Below are positions 28,873 to 40,508 of a stretch of 64,000 nt of DNA, piece after piece; position 1 is the first letter of the stretch, and the number at the start of each line of letters is the position of its first letter. The position numbers and the translations under genes are program-made. The DNA is from Francisella persica ATCC VR-331. Its GTDB lineage: Bacteria; Pseudomonadota; Gammaproteobacteria; Francisellales; Francisellaceae. The notes beneath the pieces were generated by a model. It was not told the DNA's origin. It searched no databases and saw only the letters and a program-made list of their open reading frames with translations. The stretch covers positions 992,001-1,056,000 of the forward strand of contig NZ_CP013022.1 of NCBI RefSeq assembly GCF_001653955.1, given 5' to 3'.

Positions 28873-29151
28873 ATGGATGTAAAACAACAAAAAAAATTAA
28901 AAGCTCAAGTACACAGCTTAAAGCCAGTCGTTCTGATAGGTGAGAAAGGCTTAACAGAAAATGTAATTTTAGAGATTGACTTAGCTTTAGCATCACATCA
29001 ATTAATAAAGGTAAAGGCAGGTCGTTTACCTAAAGAAGAAAAGCAACAAATTGCCAGTGAAATTACTCAAACCACAAAGTCTGAGCTTGTGCAGATTATT
29101 GGCAATATTATAGTCTTATATAGAAGAAACCCAAATAAAGGCAAAAGGTAG
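28873..29151 (+). CDS. yhbY: YhbY family CRM-domain RNA-binding protein
   Basis: 92-residue single CRM-domain protein associated with 50S ribosome assembly. Seen: QKKLKAQVHSLKPVVLIGEKGL with the GxxG RNA-contact loop (GEKG), ALASHQLIKVK, and VQIIGNIIVLYR near the end. Lies 11 bp after holB and 9 bp before hemB on the same strand. Confidence 0.92.
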   Translation: MDVKQQKKLKAQVHSLKPVVLIGEKGLTENVILEIDLALASHQLIKVKAGRLPKEEKQQIASEITQTTKSELVQIIGNIIVLYRRNPNKGKR

Positions 29152-29160
29152 GTATAGAAT

Positions 29161-30135
29161 ATGAGTTTTCCAATATCACGTCCACGCAGACTTAGGATTA
29201 CACAAGCTTTTCGCGATATGGTTGCCGAGACAACTTTAAATGTTGATGACTTGATGTATCCAATATTTGTCGTACATGGTCAAGGCATTAAAAAAGAAAT
29301 TTCAAGTATACCAAATCAATATAACTGGTCAGTAGACAGACTTGATGAGTTGGTTGATCAAGTTGTCAAGGCTGGAATAAAAAGTCTAATGATATTTGGT
29401 ATACCCAAAACTAAAGATCTTGTTGCATCGGAGAATTACGATCCTAATGGTATAACACAGCAGGCAATTAGAAAAATTAAACAAGTTGCTCCAGAGCTTG
29501 TAGTAGCTACAGATGTATGTATGTGTAGTTTTACACCACATGGGCATTGTGGGGTTTTAGATGAATATGATTATGTTGATAATGATAAAACATTAGAAAT
29601 ATTACAAAAAACAGCTGTTTCTCACGCGCAGGCTGGAGCAGATATTGTAGCACCAAGTGGGATGATAGATGGGATGATAATTGCAATACGACAAGTTTTA
29701 GATGAGGCAAATTTTGAGACTGTAAGTATTATGTCATATTCTGTCAAATATGCGTCTGCATATTATGACCCATTTAGAAGTGCTTGTAATTCATCACTTA
29801 ATGGTGATCGTAAAACTTATCAGATGGATTATCGCAATAAGAAAGAAGCAATCCGTGAAGCGCTTGCAGATGTTGAGCAGGGTGCGGATTTTATTATGGT
29901 TAAGCCAGCATTAAGTTATCTGGATATCATCAATGAGCTAAATCATATTATAGATTTACCAATAGCAGCATATCATGTCAGCGGTGAGTATGTGATGATA
30001 AAAGCTGCCGTTAGTGCCGGCTTAGTTGATGAAAAGCTAATTACTATTGAAACACTTATATCGATGAAAAGAGCTGGCGCTAAAGTGATACTTACATATA
30101 GTGCTTTAAATATGGCTAATTGGTTAAAAGATTAA
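29161..30135 (+). CDS. hemB: Delta-aminolevulinic acid dehydratase HemB
   Basis: Condenses two 5-aminolevulinate molecules to porphobilinogen in haem synthesis. 324 residues. Seen: the metal site DVCMCSFTPHGHCGVL with three cysteines (near residues 118-133), the first Schiff-base lysine in MSYSVKYASAYYDPFR (near 200) and the second in FIMVKPALSYLD (near 250). Intact, so haem is made from ALA in this organism. Part of the sohB-trmL run. Confidence 0.96.
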   Translation: MSFPISRPRRLRITQAFRDMVAETTLNVDDLMYPIFVVHGQGIKKEISSIPNQYNWSVDRLDELVDQVVKAGIKSLMIFGIPKTKDLVASENYDPNGITQQAIRKIKQVAPELVVATDVCMCSFTPHGHCGVLDEYDYVDNDKTLEILQKTAVSHAQAGADIVAPSGMIDGMIIAIRQVLDEANFETVSIMSYSVKYASAYYDPFRSACNSSLNGDRKTYQMDYRNKKEAIREALADVEQGADFIMVKPALSYLDIINELNHIIDLPIAAYHVSGEYVMIKAAVSAGLVDEKLITIETLISMKRAGAKVILTYSALNMANWLKD

Positions 30136-30146
30136 AATATTAAAAT

Positions 30147-30614
30147 ATGATAGATATAGTTTTATACGAACCAGAGATTCCGCCTAATACGGGGAATATT
30201 ATTCGGCTGTGTGCTAATGTTGGAGCTAATTTGCATCTTATTGAGCCTTTAGGTTTTAAGTTAGAAGATAAACAACTAAGAAGAGCAGGTTTAGACTATC
30301 ACAAGTTTGTCGATCTTAAGATTTATAAAAACTTCGCTGAGTTTTATCAAGAAAATAAAGATAAGCAAATTTGGGTATGTACAACCAAAGCAAAACAATA
30401 TTATCATCAAGTAAATTTTGGTTGTGATGACGTTTTGCTTTTTGGCCCTGAAACTAGAGGTTTACCTGCAGATGTATTAGAGCTACTTAGACAAACACAG
30501 CTTAAGATACCAATGCATAAAAATAGTCGTAGTTTAAATTTATCAAATTCTGTGGCGGTTATTTTATATAGTGCTTTAAACAAAATCGGTTTTGAAAAAT
30601 TAGGATTGTTATAG
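30147..30614 (+). CDS. trmL: tRNA (cytidine/uridine-34 2'-O)-methyltransferase TrmL
   Basis: Minimal SPOUT methyltransferase, 155 residues, modifying the wobble base of certain leucine tRNAs. Seen: N-terminal VLYEPEIPPNTGNIIRLCAN, LLFGPETRGLP near residue 100, and the knot motif IPMHKNSRSLNLSNSVAVILY. Last gene of the sspA/sohB-trmL run; eroded sequence follows. Confidence 0.94.
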   Translation: MIDIVLYEPEIPPNTGNIIRLCANVGANLHLIEPLGFKLEDKQLRRAGLDYHKFVDLKIYKNFAEFYQENKDKQIWVCTTKAKQYYHQVNFGCDDVLLFGPETRGLPADVLELLRQTQLKIPMHKNSRSLNLSNSVAVILYSALNKIGFEKLGLL

Positions 30615-30723
30615 TATAGCAATAGCTTATAAATTCTGTCTTTTAATAGTTTTTTCTAGTCTTGATGTAGAATTATGCCTCAATCAGGATTCTATTATTA
30701 CTTTAGTTAATAGTAAATATTAT

Positions 30724-31700
30724 ATGAGTAGATATTTTAAAAAACTGTAGTTGCTATAGCTATATTTTATTATTATATTTAGCTTGCTTGAGCAGCTTGA
30801 CCAAATGTGTACATTGTCGAAACTAGTACTATTTGCTGTCTATAAAGCTGGAAGTTTATCAATTAGTGAGACATTTGAGAAAAAGAACCAGCTTTTAGTA
30901 AATTAGCGAATATAAAGAACAATTTTATAATATTGATAGTGTATATAAAACAATGCTACTGTGAATTAAGTTTGCTGAGTATGTACAAAAACTAATGTAT
31001 GATCCAAATATTGATGCTGTGATTATTACTCATTATAATGATAGTATATAGTACAAACAGCGGTTTCCCTTAATCAAGTTTAGATGTAAAGAAACCTGTT
31101 GTTTTACTTAGTTACTGCCGTAAACAAACAGTCGATTGGTAAGCGTGTCTTAGTTGTGATGAATGAAGAAATTTTAACTGCAATTGCTGTTGCTAAGACT
31201 ATTACAACAAATGTTGATACATTTCAAGTTCCAAATTATGGTAAATTAGGTACAGTATTATACTAATGATGTTGATATTATTATCAAAGTCCTAAATATG
31301 TTAGTAATAATTCAAATATCGATGATTTGCAAAAAATAACTGCCTTACCTAAGGTTTGTGATTTATGAATCAGCTGATATTTCTGCACAGTTTTTAGATA
31401 GTGTGTTGGCTATAAATATTACCTTGCAGGTCTTGGAGATGGTAATATTCTACATCTGATCAAGAAGATTTGCTTAGGAAAGCACGAGCTAAAGGTTTGT
31501 ATTGGTACGTTCAAGTTATGTCGGTTCTGGTAAGGTTACTCATAACTATAATGTTTAAATTATAAAATATTTAGATTATAAATTTGATCTTGTATCCTCA
31601 GTGACTCTTTCGCCAGAAAAGGCGAGGATATTTTTGCATTTGTGCTTAATAAAAAAGCGTTTTTAAAAAGATCAAAAAACTATTCTATAGATTTTAGTAA
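30724..31700 (+). pseudogene. ansB: Periplasmic-type L-asparaginase remnant
   Basis: Plus-strand reading in several frames matches type II L-asparaginase: a degraded signal-peptide-like start, AEYVQKLMYDPNIDAVIITH (near 30970-31030; the following GTDT catalytic motif is destroyed), KKPVVLL, GKRVLVVMNEEILTA..AKTITTNVDTFQVPNYGKLGTV (31135-31260), LGDGNI, LVRSSYVGSGKVT (near 31500) and FDLVSSVTLSPEKARIFLHLCL at the end. Numerous stops and shifts. The lost function is deamidation of asparagine (and possibly glutamine) from the host. Confidence 0.82.
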
Positions 31701-31734
31701 GTTAATAAATAAAAGTTATTTTATTTACTAATAA

Positions 31735-32905
31735 GTTTTCTTTTAAATGGCTATAAACTAAAAGAAAAAAATGCAACAACTATTATGCTAATACCTATCA
31801 CCAAAAAGAGCTGAATATATTTGTCTAATGATGATAAAGCATTTATGAAGAAACTTGTTCTTTGCTAACAGCTGTTATTTGTGCAATTAGGCCACTTAAT
31901 ATTGAGGCAAATGCTAAAAAAAACTACCATATTCCTATCATAAAGCCATTAACTTTAGCTAGAGCAAGTCGAGTAAACATCGATAACTACATTGCTTATA
32001 TCAGGTTCGCCTAATGCCTGTAAAGCATATCTAGCAAATAACCAATATGATTTGAGTACATAATATATCGCTAGAATTGGTCTTAGTACAAAATATCCAG
32101 AAAGTTGTTTAAGGCTTGAAAAGTCTCATAGCGCCCCCTAAGATTAGATGATCAGTATTTTAAATTGTGAAAATATTACTGAAGATGCCATTTGTATATA
32201 ATATGAATCATATATACTATGGCCTCACATAACTAAGAATAACTATTAGTTTAGCTACAAATAAATAAGAGCTAATAGTGCTTTAACTAATATATCATCA
32301 CTGCTGCACCTATAATGACCCAAAATATGTAATATAAATTAAGCTTACACCAGCGTATGTTGAAATATGTTTCATTGTAAAGCTAAAGCCTACAAAAGTT
32401 ACTATAGCAAAAAAGCCATAGAGATAACAACAAAACTAGTTTAATAGCCATATAAGAAATGTTTAAAAGCATTGCTAATTTGTTCTGAATCACTATGGTC
32501 ATAACATTTAGATAGTAGGCTCGTTTGTTTTAACTTTAATAAAGCCCTGTGCCCACACAAATCAAGCCACATAAAGTTGTCTCTTTATCACCAATAGCCC
32601 CAAAAGTATATAACCACATAATAAGATAGTAAGACCAAAGACAAAATAGTTTTCGTTTTGATCCTAAAATAAAGTCGCCAATATAACCACCTAAGACAAT
32701 AAAAGCACATACTAAATCGGCAAGGTTCATACGTTCGATTGCTTGACTTTCATTAAATGAGTACTTTCTTTTTGCAAATAGACAACTAAAATAGATATTA
32801 GAGCTTGATAACCAAAGCGCTCACATATTTTTCTAGCATAAAAATAGTATGAAAAGCCTTTGGTTACTTGAAGATTTTTAACATAAATTTACTTAAAACT
32901 AAAAA
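31735..32905 (-). pseudogene. Peptide transporter (POT/PTR2 family) remnant
   Basis: Minus-strand reading, N- to C-terminus from about 32905 to 31735, fits a di/tripeptide:H+ symporter: an opening like ERFGYQALISILVVYLQK, then NLADLVCAFIVLGGYIGDFILGSKR (32650-32730), DKETTLCGLICVGTGL (near 32550), and out-of-frame C-terminal pieces ILSGLIAQITAVSKEQV and SLDKYIQLFLVIGISIIVVAF (near 31780-31900). Stops and frameshifts throughout. The second dead POT gene in the window. Confidence 0.78.
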
Positions 32906-32990
32906 TTATTAAATCTTAATGCTTAATTTATTCAAAAAGAAAATGATTATTTAAAATAATTAAAGATTATCATAAGTTGAAATTTATCTC

Positions 32991-34742
32991 TTACATTCTC
33001 TCTGGAATAGAGATACCTAATAAATCTGAAGCGATTGTCATAGCTTTAACAGTTGCCATACATAGAGCAATTCTTGCTTTTTTAAATGACTTATCATCAA
33101 GATTAATAATAGGACAATTAACATAAAATTTGTTAAAACTATTAGCTAATGAGTATGCATACTCGCAAATATGATGTGGTTGCGAATTTTCATAAGCTCT
33201 TTGTACAGCAATAGGAAACTGTATTAATTGCAACTGGAGTTTTTCTTCATGTTCATTATGTGCATTTACAACTTTGTAATCTTTTATTAGAATTAGAGAT
33301 TGGATATCATAGTTTTCACCAAATATTTTTCTAAGAATTGATTTGGCTCTAACTGCAGTATATAAAAGATAAGGGCCTGTTTTACCTTCATGCTGCGCAA
33401 ATTTTTCTAAATCAAAGATATAATCATTAGCATAGTTATTGACTAGGTCACCAAATTTAATAGTTGCCATAGCTACTTGATCAATAATACTATCATCGTG
33501 CTCGTCAGGCATCCTGTTTTTGGCATATTCTTTTGCTTGAGAAATTAAATCTGCCAAATGCATCACACCACCTTCACGAGTTTTAAAAGGGCGACCATCT
33601 TTGCCATTAACTGTGCCGAAGGCTACGTGTTTAAGTTTACATTTTTCACTGACAACTTTTGTTCTCTCAGCAACGCTAAATACTTGTTTAAAATGAAGAG
33701 ACTGTCTTTTATCAACTACATAGATTATTTCATCTGGATCGAGATCTCTACTGCGTTGCCACAAAGTAGCTAGATCGGTAGTACCGTACATAAAACCACC
33801 GTCTTTTTTGATGACTATAAGAGGTGGTACACCATCTTTATTTGTATTTATAATCCAAGCACCTTGATCTTCATAGATAAAATTATTAGCTTTAAAGTAA
33901 TTAATCATCTCATTGACAAATTTATTAGCATCACTTTCACCTAACCATAAATCAAAATGTACATCTAAGCTATCAAAATCTTTTTTAATTGCATCTATCG
34001 AAATTTTTACAAAATGTTGCCAAAGTGCAACATAGCCTCTGCGGCCTTGTTGTAATTCAAAGGTAGCTAGTCTAACTTTTTCCATTTCAATTATGTCAGA
34101 TTTACATCTTTTCGAAGCACGAGGATAAATTTCAGCTAGCTCTTGAACAGTTACTGGTGATTCAGAAGGATACTCTCCGGTATAAGTTTCATCAAAATAT
34201 GCAAGTTGTGGCGATTGTAGTTTTATTTCCTCTATAAGCATACCCATTTGCGTACCCCAATCACCTAGGTGTACGTCAGAGACAACAATATCATCATAGA
34301 ATCGGTGGATCCTTTGTAAAGCATCACCTAAAAGTGCCGATCTAATATGACCAACATGCATTGGTTTAGCAACATTAGGACCACCAAAGTCAAGAACTAC
34401 TTTTTTAGATGATAAATAATTTTGAGCACCAAACTTAACGGAATTTAAAAACTTATCTGTAGTATTAGCTAAGAATCTTGGTGCTAAAGTCATGTTTATA
34501 AAACCTGGTTTAGCAACTTCTAGTTTTGCAAAAACATCCTTGGCATCAATATGCTCTATTATCTCTTCGGCAATTATAAAAGGTGGTTTTTTTACAAATT
34601 TAGCTAAAGGCATAGCTCCATTACACTGAAAATGTCCCACACCTTCACGAGTTGAGGTTACAACTTTAGCAAAACTTTCTGCATAACCTAGTTTTTGGAA
34701 TACTTTTGCAAGAATTTCTGATAAATAATTTTCTATATTCAT
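32991..34742 (-). CDS. argS: Arginyl-tRNA synthetase ArgS
   Basis: Class I aminoacyl-tRNA synthetase, 583 residues, normal. Seen: N-terminal tRNA-contact domain, [19 protein letters not shown] with HVGH as the HIGH motif (near residue 128), [24 protein letters not shown], and a DALR-type C-terminal domain ([16 protein letters not shown] onwards). No KMSKS motif, as is usual for ArgS. Divergent from lptD. Confidence 0.96.
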   Translation of the reverse strand: MNIENYLSEILAKVFQKLGYAESFAKVVTSTREGVGHFQCNGAMPLAKFVKKPPFIIAEEIIEHIDAKDVFAKLEVAKPGFINMTLAPRFLANTTDKFLNSVKFGAQNYLSSKKVVLDFGGPNVAKPMHVGHIRSALLGDALQRIHRFYDDIVVSDVHLGDWGTQMGMLIEEIKLQSPQLAYFDETYTGEYPSESPVTVQELAEIYPRASKRCKSDIIEMEKVRLATFELQQGRRGYVALWQHFVKISIDAIKKDFDSLDVHFDLWLGESDANKFVNEMINYFKANNFIYEDQGAWIINTNKDGVPPLIVIKKDGGFMYGTTDLATLWQRSRDLDPDEIIYVVDKRQSLHFKQVFSVAERTKVVSEKCKLKHVAFGTVNGKDGRPFKTREGGVMHLADLISQAKEYAKNRMPDEHDDSIIDQVAMATIKFGDLVNNYANDYIFDLEKFAQHEGKTGPYLLYTAVRAKSILRKIFGENYDIQSLILIKDYKVVNAHNEHEEKLQLQLIQFPIAVQRAYENSQPHHICEYAYSLANSFNKFYVNCPIINLDDKSFKKARIALCMATVKAMTIASDLLGISIPERM

Positions 34743-34868
34743 TTTAATAGCCCAATTGTTTTGTTATATCTAGATTTTTAAATTAGAATGGAAATATCTT
34801 TCAAATGTAGATATAATACCACGGTTATTTTTTTAAAACTCAATAAATTAAGGCTTTCAAGGTCAATT

Positions 34869-37475
34869 ATGTTAAATTGGATTAATAAGTATCTGTTGAT
34901 GTGTTTTGGTACTGTATTGTTTACAGTGCAGGCAAATGCTGCGCGGATAATAAGTAATAACCCTATTAAAGAAGATTGGCAGTGTAAAGTTGTCGACGGC
35001 GAGTGGAGTTGTAAAAGAGCAAAGAAGCCAAAAAATGTTTTCAGTAAAGAGCTTATTACAGCAGAAAAAGAAAAAGCTATTGCAGATGATCTAGCATGGG
35101 TTAATAAGCCATCATATTTTGTTGGTGGATACTACAGTAACGATAGTCAGTTTACTAAAGCATTATGTGAGTCTAAAAAAACAGATCTTAGCTATGAGAG
35201 ATCTGAGTTTGATAATGATGGAACATTAATAGCATCTGGAAATGTCCAAGTACTACAATGTGATCAGGAACTGTATGGTAATAATGCGATAATAAACTTA
35301 AATTATAATAACAGTGCTATAAGGTCGCTAGTTATGACTGGCAATGTTATCGCTAAGCAACCATCGACAGGTATAGTTATCCGTACTACAGAGTTAGATG
35401 CTGATATTATGAATAAAACTTATAGTACCGGTGAAGCATACTTTAGATTAGCACGCGAAATGCCTGATACTCGTATATATGATAAAGATCATTTTAGTGG
35501 TTATTTACGTGGTTATGCTAAAACATTCAAAAAAGAAACTTCAGGTGACCTAATACTCACTGATGGATATATTACCTCAGGTGATCCTTATGATAATGCT
35601 TGGAAAATTACCGGTAATAATATTGATATAGATACAAATACTGGAATGGCATATGTAAAGAATGGTTATTTTGAAATCCAAGATATTCCAGTAATGTACG
35701 TGCCATTTTTTTCACATCCAATTAATAATCAAAGAAGATCAGGTTTCTTGTTTCCAAGTTTTGTGCAAAATGCTAATTCTGGTATTGGTTTATCGGTGCC
35801 TTATTATTTTAATCTTGCCCCTAATTATGACTTGTTACTAAATAATGTTATATGGTCTGAAAGAGGTATAATGGAAAATGGTACATTCCGTTATATGACT
35901 AAATATTTCCAAGGCCAGTTTGAGGGCTCAATAGTGCCTTATGATTTTAAAAAAGGAAAAATACGTGGCGCCTTTACCTTATCAACTACAGGTCAGTATG
36001 AGAATTTTAATACAAACTTGAAATATGAGTATGTTAGTGATCAGAACTACTATAATGATTTTTCGGCTGGAAATATTAACTTAGTTACAAAGACATTATT
36101 AGATAGAGAGTTTAATCTAAACTATGGTAATGACTATATAGATTCTGGTATAACTGTATTAGACTATGGTGTTGTAAATCCAACTATTGACCTTGCTAAT
36201 ATACCTTATGCTAAACTTCCTGAGGCGAGGTTTAATGTAACATCAGATGGTTACACTCCTGATTACGTGACACTTAGTGCAAATACCCTAAATACGTATT
36301 TTTACAAATCACCATGGCCAGTTAATCCAAGTGTGAGTTCTGTAGAAGGAACTAATGTGAGTGGTTTTAGATCTTATGAAGCTCCAAAGATAAAAGGAAA
36401 TTTTGCTAATAACTGGGTATATCTAAACCCATCGTTAGAAGTACCTATTCGTTATTATCAATTAAATAATAAAACTACAGATACTATTCAATTTAGTAAA
36501 AATAGTGTGACTAGTGTGTTACCTATATTTAATATTGATGCAGGGGCGTATTTTGATAGAGATTATACTACTGAGAATGGTTCATACACTCAGACCATCA
36601 GACCTAGACTATTTTATACTTATATCCCTTATCAGAATCAGAATGATATCCCTATATTTGATACGAACTTACAGAATGAGCAATATATGCAAATGTTTCA
36701 AGTGAATAGGTTTACCGGTTATGATAGGATTAATAATGCCAACAAGTTGACATATGCACTAGAGTCTTACATTACTAGCCAAGATGATGGAAGTACTTTA
36801 GCATCTGCTAAAATTGGTCAGATGGTGTATTTTGCTGATAGAAAGGTTAATTTGTGTCAAGGAAACTCAGCTTGTCCATATCCTGGCTTGGAAGATCCAT
36901 ATTCAAAAAATATTTTCTCACCTGTTATGTCATCTTTTGAGTTTCAGGTTATGAAAAATATTTATCTTTCAGCACAAATTAACTATAGATTCCAAACTCA
37001 AAAAGTAGATTATCAAGTCTATCAACTATCATATAAGGATGAAAATGAGAATATTTTCAATATTTCATATAATAATATTTTAGACAACTGGAACTCTATT
37101 ACTCAGGAGCAAATAAACCAGGGACAAATGCCTCCATCTCAAGAAACTATCACTCTATCAACAGTTCTAAATGTTACTGATCATTGGGGTATTACATCAT
37201 TATGGAACTATAACTTTAGGCAAAAGCTAATCTCTAACGTATTTGTAGGTGTTCAATATAATGCTAAGTCTTGGGCAGTTAGAGCTCTATGGCAAGCAAG
37301 TGCATATACCAATCAAGATCCTAACAATCCAACAAAACTTGGTGATTTGACTAATACTTATATGGTTGAATTTGAGTTAAAAGGCCTTGGAGGTATTGGT
37401 AATACTAGTAATATATCTTCATATCTACAACAAATAAATGGTTATAAAGTAGGAGAGTGGGGAGAAGGTGTGTAA
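34869..37475 (+). CDS. lptD: LPS assembly outer-membrane protein LptD
   Basis: Outer-membrane barrel that inserts LPS, with LptE as plug. I choose the ATG at 34869 (868 residues): it begins a signal peptide ([24 protein letters not shown]) with AAGG six bases upstream; an ATG at 34788 would add 27 unlikely residues. Then a periplasmic OstA/LptA-like beta-jellyroll (about 100-230) and a large barrel domain with [23 protein letters not shown] near 270. Cysteine pairs in [13 protein letters not shown] and CQGNSAC could form the family's disulfides. One-base overlap with surA. Confidence 0.93.
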   Translation: MLNWINKYLLMCFGTVLFTVQANAARIISNNPIKEDWQCKVVDGEWSCKRAKKPKNVFSKELITAEKEKAIADDLAWVNKPSYFVGGYYSNDSQFTKALCESKKTDLSYERSEFDNDGTLIASGNVQVLQCDQELYGNNAIINLNYNNSAIRSLVMTGNVIAKQPSTGIVIRTTELDADIMNKTYSTGEAYFRLAREMPDTRIYDKDHFSGYLRGYAKTFKKETSGDLILTDGYITSGDPYDNAWKITGNNIDIDTNTGMAYVKNGYFEIQDIPVMYVPFFSHPINNQRRSGFLFPSFVQNANSGIGLSVPYYFNLAPNYDLLLNNVIWSERGIMENGTFRYMTKYFQGQFEGSIVPYDFKKGKIRGAFTLSTTGQYENFNTNLKYEYVSDQNYYNDFSAGNINLVTKTLLDREFNLNYGNDYIDSGITVLDYGVVNPTIDLANIPYAKLPEARFNVTSDGYTPDYVTLSANTLNTYFYKSPWPVNPSVSSVEGTNVSGFRSYEAPKIKGNFANNWVYLNPSLEVPIRYYQLNNKTTDTIQFSKNSVTSVLPIFNIDAGAYFDRDYTTENGSYTQTIRPRLFYTYIPYQNQNDIPIFDTNLQNEQYMQMFQVNRFTGYDRINNANKLTYALESYITSQDDGSTLASAKIGQMVYFADRKVNLCQGNSACPYPGLEDPYSKNIFSPVMSSFEFQVMKNIYLSAQINYRFQTQKVDYQVYQLSYKDENENIFNISYNNILDNWNSITQEQINQGQMPPSQETITLSTVLNVTDHWGITSLWNYNFRQKLISNVFVGVQYNAKSWAVRALWQASAYTNQDPNNPTKLGDLTNTYMVEFELKGLGGIGNTSNISSYLQQINGYKVGEWGEGV

Positions 37476-38872
37476 TGAAGAAGTTAATGATAATTATTTC
37501 GTTGGTCCTCATATTAACTAATGCTTATTCAGATATCTCTTCAGCTATGTTTCAAAACTCTTTTGATGCTACATCGGCAGTGTCAATCAATACATCAGAT
37601 AAAAAGTATCTTGTAAACAAGACAGTTGCCATAGTAAATAGTAAACCAATTACATCTTTTGAGTTAGATCAAGAGGTTGCTAAGCTAAAAGCAATGCAGC
37701 CAAATTCAACTTTTAATACAGATCCTCTAAAACTAAAAAGACAGGCGCTACAAGACTTGATATCTCAAAGTGTTTTATTGCAACTTGCGGAGCGTAATAA
37801 TATTACAATATCTAACCAACAATTAGATACCACAATACAAGATATTGCTGCAAAAAATGGTGTATCGATGTGGTCTTTAAAGCTTAATATCGAAGCAGCT
37901 GGTATGTCTTTTGATAGTTATAAAAAAAGAATTAGAGATCAGCTTATGATAAGCCGACTGCAACAGCAAGCTATAGCACAGCAAGTATATGTTTCCCCTG
38001 AAGAAATACAGAAATATATTAAAAAACATCAAAAACAGTTTGATAAAGAAATGGCTCCTATTAAGTTATATACGCTTAAAAATCTTATTGTGGCTTTACC
38101 AGATTCTCAAAAAGCGCGCCAAAAGAAAATAGATTTGTTTAAAAAACTAGCTCTTGCTGTCAATGACGGTAGTATTGATTTTTCTGAAGTTGTTAAGCAG
38201 TTTTCTCAAGCTTCAAATGCAATCTCTGGAGGTATAGTTAGTCAACAGGTTAAGTTTGATTCAATACCTGAGATATATAAGAAATATGTAAAAGGACTTA
38301 AAGATCATCAAGTATCGCAACCTTTTATAGTTAATCATACATTGCAAATGATATATATAGATAATCTTGATGAAAAAGCACCAATTTTAAGTAAAAAAGT
38401 AACAAAGTATTATGTTTATGCCATAGAGATAAAGCTCGATGGTAGTATGACCGAGGATGGTGCTAAAAGTTCTCTTGAAAGAGCAAGAATTGCTATTGAG
38501 AGTGGTCAAGAATTTGCTAAAGTTGCGATGAAATATAACCAAAATTATGATCATCCTAATGGTAAATTTAGATGGGTATCAGAACTTGATAGTCCACCTT
38601 CATTACCTCTTGCTGCGTTTGCACAAATTAAGCAATTAAAAGAAAACGAATTATCAGAACCTTTTCAAGCTGATGGTAAAACTTGGATGATTATTAAATA
38701 TACCAAAACCAAAGAGTATGATGCTACTGAGCAGCTTAAAGAACAAAAAGCATTAGAAGCAATATTCTCTGAAAAGGCTCAAGAAATTTATAAAACTTGG
38801 CTAACATCAATGAAAGATGATGCATATATAGAAATACTCGAAGAAGATTTTAAAACACCTGAACTTTACTAA
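37475..38872 (+). CDS. surA: Periplasmic chaperone/peptidyl-prolyl isomerase SurA
   Basis: Escorts outer-membrane proteins to the barrel assembly machine. Start at ATG 37475, overlapping the lptD stop (TAATG) with GGAGAAGG upstream, gives 465 residues; the in-frame GTG at 37457 lies inside lptD. Signal peptide [19 protein letters not shown], SurA N-domain ([28 protein letters not shown]-like [19 protein letters not shown]), then two parvulin-like domains, the second including [17 protein letters not shown]. Coupling to lptD, a SurA client, is common. Confidence 0.93.
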   Translation: MKKLMIIISLVLILTNAYSDISSAMFQNSFDATSAVSINTSDKKYLVNKTVAIVNSKPITSFELDQEVAKLKAMQPNSTFNTDPLKLKRQALQDLISQSVLLQLAERNNITISNQQLDTTIQDIAAKNGVSMWSLKLNIEAAGMSFDSYKKRIRDQLMISRLQQQAIAQQVYVSPEEIQKYIKKHQKQFDKEMAPIKLYTLKNLIVALPDSQKARQKKIDLFKKLALAVNDGSIDFSEVVKQFSQASNAISGGIVSQQVKFDSIPEIYKKYVKGLKDHQVSQPFIVNHTLQMIYIDNLDEKAPILSKKVTKYYVYAIEIKLDGSMTEDGAKSSLERARIAIESGQEFAKVAMKYNQNYDHPNGKFRWVSELDSPPSLPLAAFAQIKQLKENELSEPFQADGKTWMIIKYTKTKEYDATEQLKEQKALEAIFSEKAQEIYKTWLTSMKDDAYIEILEEDFKTPELY

Positions 38873-38873
38873 A

Positions 38874-39662
38874 ATGCAATATAAGACAAAGGCAGAGAAA
38901 TCGCTAGGACAGAATTTTCTACAAGATGAAAATATAATTCGTAAGATTGTTCAGCTAGCTAATATAAAAAAGCATGATATAGTCGTCGAGATTGGACCTG
39001 GTTTAGGGGCTCTGACAAGATATTTACTTTCAAGTAGTGATAATGTCAGTGTTGTTGAGTTTGATACAAGTGTTATTGATATACTGGTAGCAAATTGCCA
39101 AAAATATGGAATTCCACGTATATATAATCAAGATTTCTTGAAATTTGATATGTCTTCTTTGGAGAGTACATCAAATAAAAAAATAAAACTAATAGGTAAT
39201 CTTCCTTACAATATTTCCTCACCAATCCTTTTTAAAGTAATCAAAGATAGTGAGAAAATTGTTGATGCTCATTTTATGCTACAAAAAGAAGTTGTTGAAA
39301 GAATAGTTTCTTTGCCTAATAGTAAATCCTATGGAAGATTATCGGTGATATTACAGTATCACTTTAACTGTAGTATGATTTTAAAAATTCCTCCCGAAGT
39401 TTTTTATCCACAGCCTAAGGTTGACTCAGCTATTCTACGACTTAAACCTAAAGATAATAAATTATTACTAAAAAACTACAATTTTTTTGAAAAAATTGTC
39501 AAACAAAGCTTTGCGCAACGTAGAAAAACTTTGCATAATAACTTAAAGTGTATATTAAAAGAGCGAAAAATTGATCATAACACACTGCGTATAGATACTA
39601 ATCTTAGAGCAGAGAATTTAAGTGTTGGAGATTTTGTCAGCTTAGCAAACTTTTTAAGTTAA
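38874..39662 (+). CDS. rsmA: 16S rRNA dimethyladenosine transferase RsmA (KsgA)
   Basis: SAM-dependent enzyme dimethylating two adjacent adenosines near the 3' end of 16S rRNA. 262 residues. Seen: [20 protein letters not shown] motif [16 protein letters not shown] (near residue 38), motif [16 protein letters not shown] (near 109), and a helical C-terminal domain with [17 protein letters not shown] only one base after the surA stop. Confidence 0.96.
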   Translation: MQYKTKAEKSLGQNFLQDENIIRKIVQLANIKKHDIVVEIGPGLGALTRYLLSSSDNVSVVEFDTSVIDILVANCQKYGIPRIYNQDFLKFDMSSLESTSNKKIKLIGNLPYNISSPILFKVIKDSEKIVDAHFMLQKEVVERIVSLPNSKSYGRLSVILQYHFNCSMILKIPPEVFYPQPKVDSAILRLKPKDNKLLLKNYNFFEKIVKQSFAQRRKTLHNNLKCILKERKIDHNTLRIDTNLRAENLSVGDFVSLANFLS

Positions 39663-39676
39663 GGCATAACAACAAG

Positions 39677-40504
39677 ATGGCTACATATGTTATTGGTGAT
39701 GTACAGGGCTGTTACGATGAACTGCAATTATTACTACAAAAGATAAATTTTGATATACAAAAAGATAGACTTATTTTTGCTGGTGATATTATTAATAAAG
39801 GTCATAAGTCTCTTGAGACTATAAACTTTATCATGTCTTTGGGCAGTTCAGCGCAGGTTACTTTAGGTAATCATGAAATATTATTTTTAGCCGTTAGTTA
39901 TGATTATTTACCATCAAACAATAAAAATACCTTTAATGATGTTATCAAAGCAAAAAATCTAAAGGAGATTCAAGATTGGTTGTGTAATCAAAATCTTTTA
40001 ATAAGAATTGATGATATTTTTATAACTCACGCAGGAATTCCACATATTTGGTCACCTAAAAAAGCAATGAAAAGGGCAAATGAAGTAGAGTTTGTGCTAA
40101 AAAACCAAACAACTAGAAGACTTTTATTAGCAAATCTTTTTAACAATGAAGGTGATAAATGGGATAAGGAATTAGAGGGTATTGAAAGATGGTTATGTAT
40201 TCTGAACTACTTCACAAGGATGAGAACTATTGATAAAAATGGTCGTTTGAACCTTAAATTTAGTTTAACTATCGATCAGATACCTGAAAACTTTAAACCA
40301 TGGTTCAAATTAAAGCATAAGAAATTTACAAATAACTATAAGATAATCTTTGGACACTGGGCAGCTATCAAAGGTGAGACAAAAGATAACAATGTAATAG
40401 CTTTAGATACAGGATGCGTATTTGGAGGTAAGCTTAGTTGTTATTGTATTGAGACAGATAAAAAGTATGCAGTCAAAGCACTCAGAAGCTATAAGGATAT
40501 TTAG
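39677..40504 (+). CDS. apaH: Symmetrical Ap4A hydrolase ApaH
   Basis: Metallophosphatase splitting diadenosine tetraphosphate to two ADP. 275 residues. Seen: GDVQGCYDEL (residues 7-16), FAGDIINKGHKSLET, TLGNHEILFLA and HAGIPHIW, the expected metal-binding blocks, plus FGHWA and LDTGCVFGGKL near the C-terminus. Lies 14 bp after rsmA, the usual gene order; aroQ follows after 4 bp. Confidence 0.95.
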   Translation: MATYVIGDVQGCYDELQLLLQKINFDIQKDRLIFAGDIINKGHKSLETINFIMSLGSSAQVTLGNHEILFLAVSYDYLPSNNKNTFNDVIKAKNLKEIQDWLCNQNLLIRIDDIFITHAGIPHIWSPKKAMKRANEVEFVLKNQTTRRLLLANLFNNEGDKWDKELEGIERWLCILNYFTRMRTIDKNGRLNLKFSLTIDQIPENFKPWFKLKHKKFTNNYKIIFGHWAAIKGETKDNNVIALDTGCVFGGKLSCYCIETDKKYAVKALRSYKDI

Positions 40505-40508
40505 ATAT

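Noticed and set aside
32536-32730. Stand-alone 64-codon membrane gene
   Set aside because: It is an in-frame fragment of the larger dead POT transporter on the same strand.
34788-34868. N-terminal extension of lptD from the ATG at 34788
   Set aside because: The extra 27 residues precede a textbook signal peptide, which must be N-terminal; the ATG at 34869 also has a better ribosome-binding site.
40422-40508. Extended aroQ start inside apaH
   Set aside because: The extra residues overlap apaH and do not match type II dehydroquinases, which start at MDILVINGPN.
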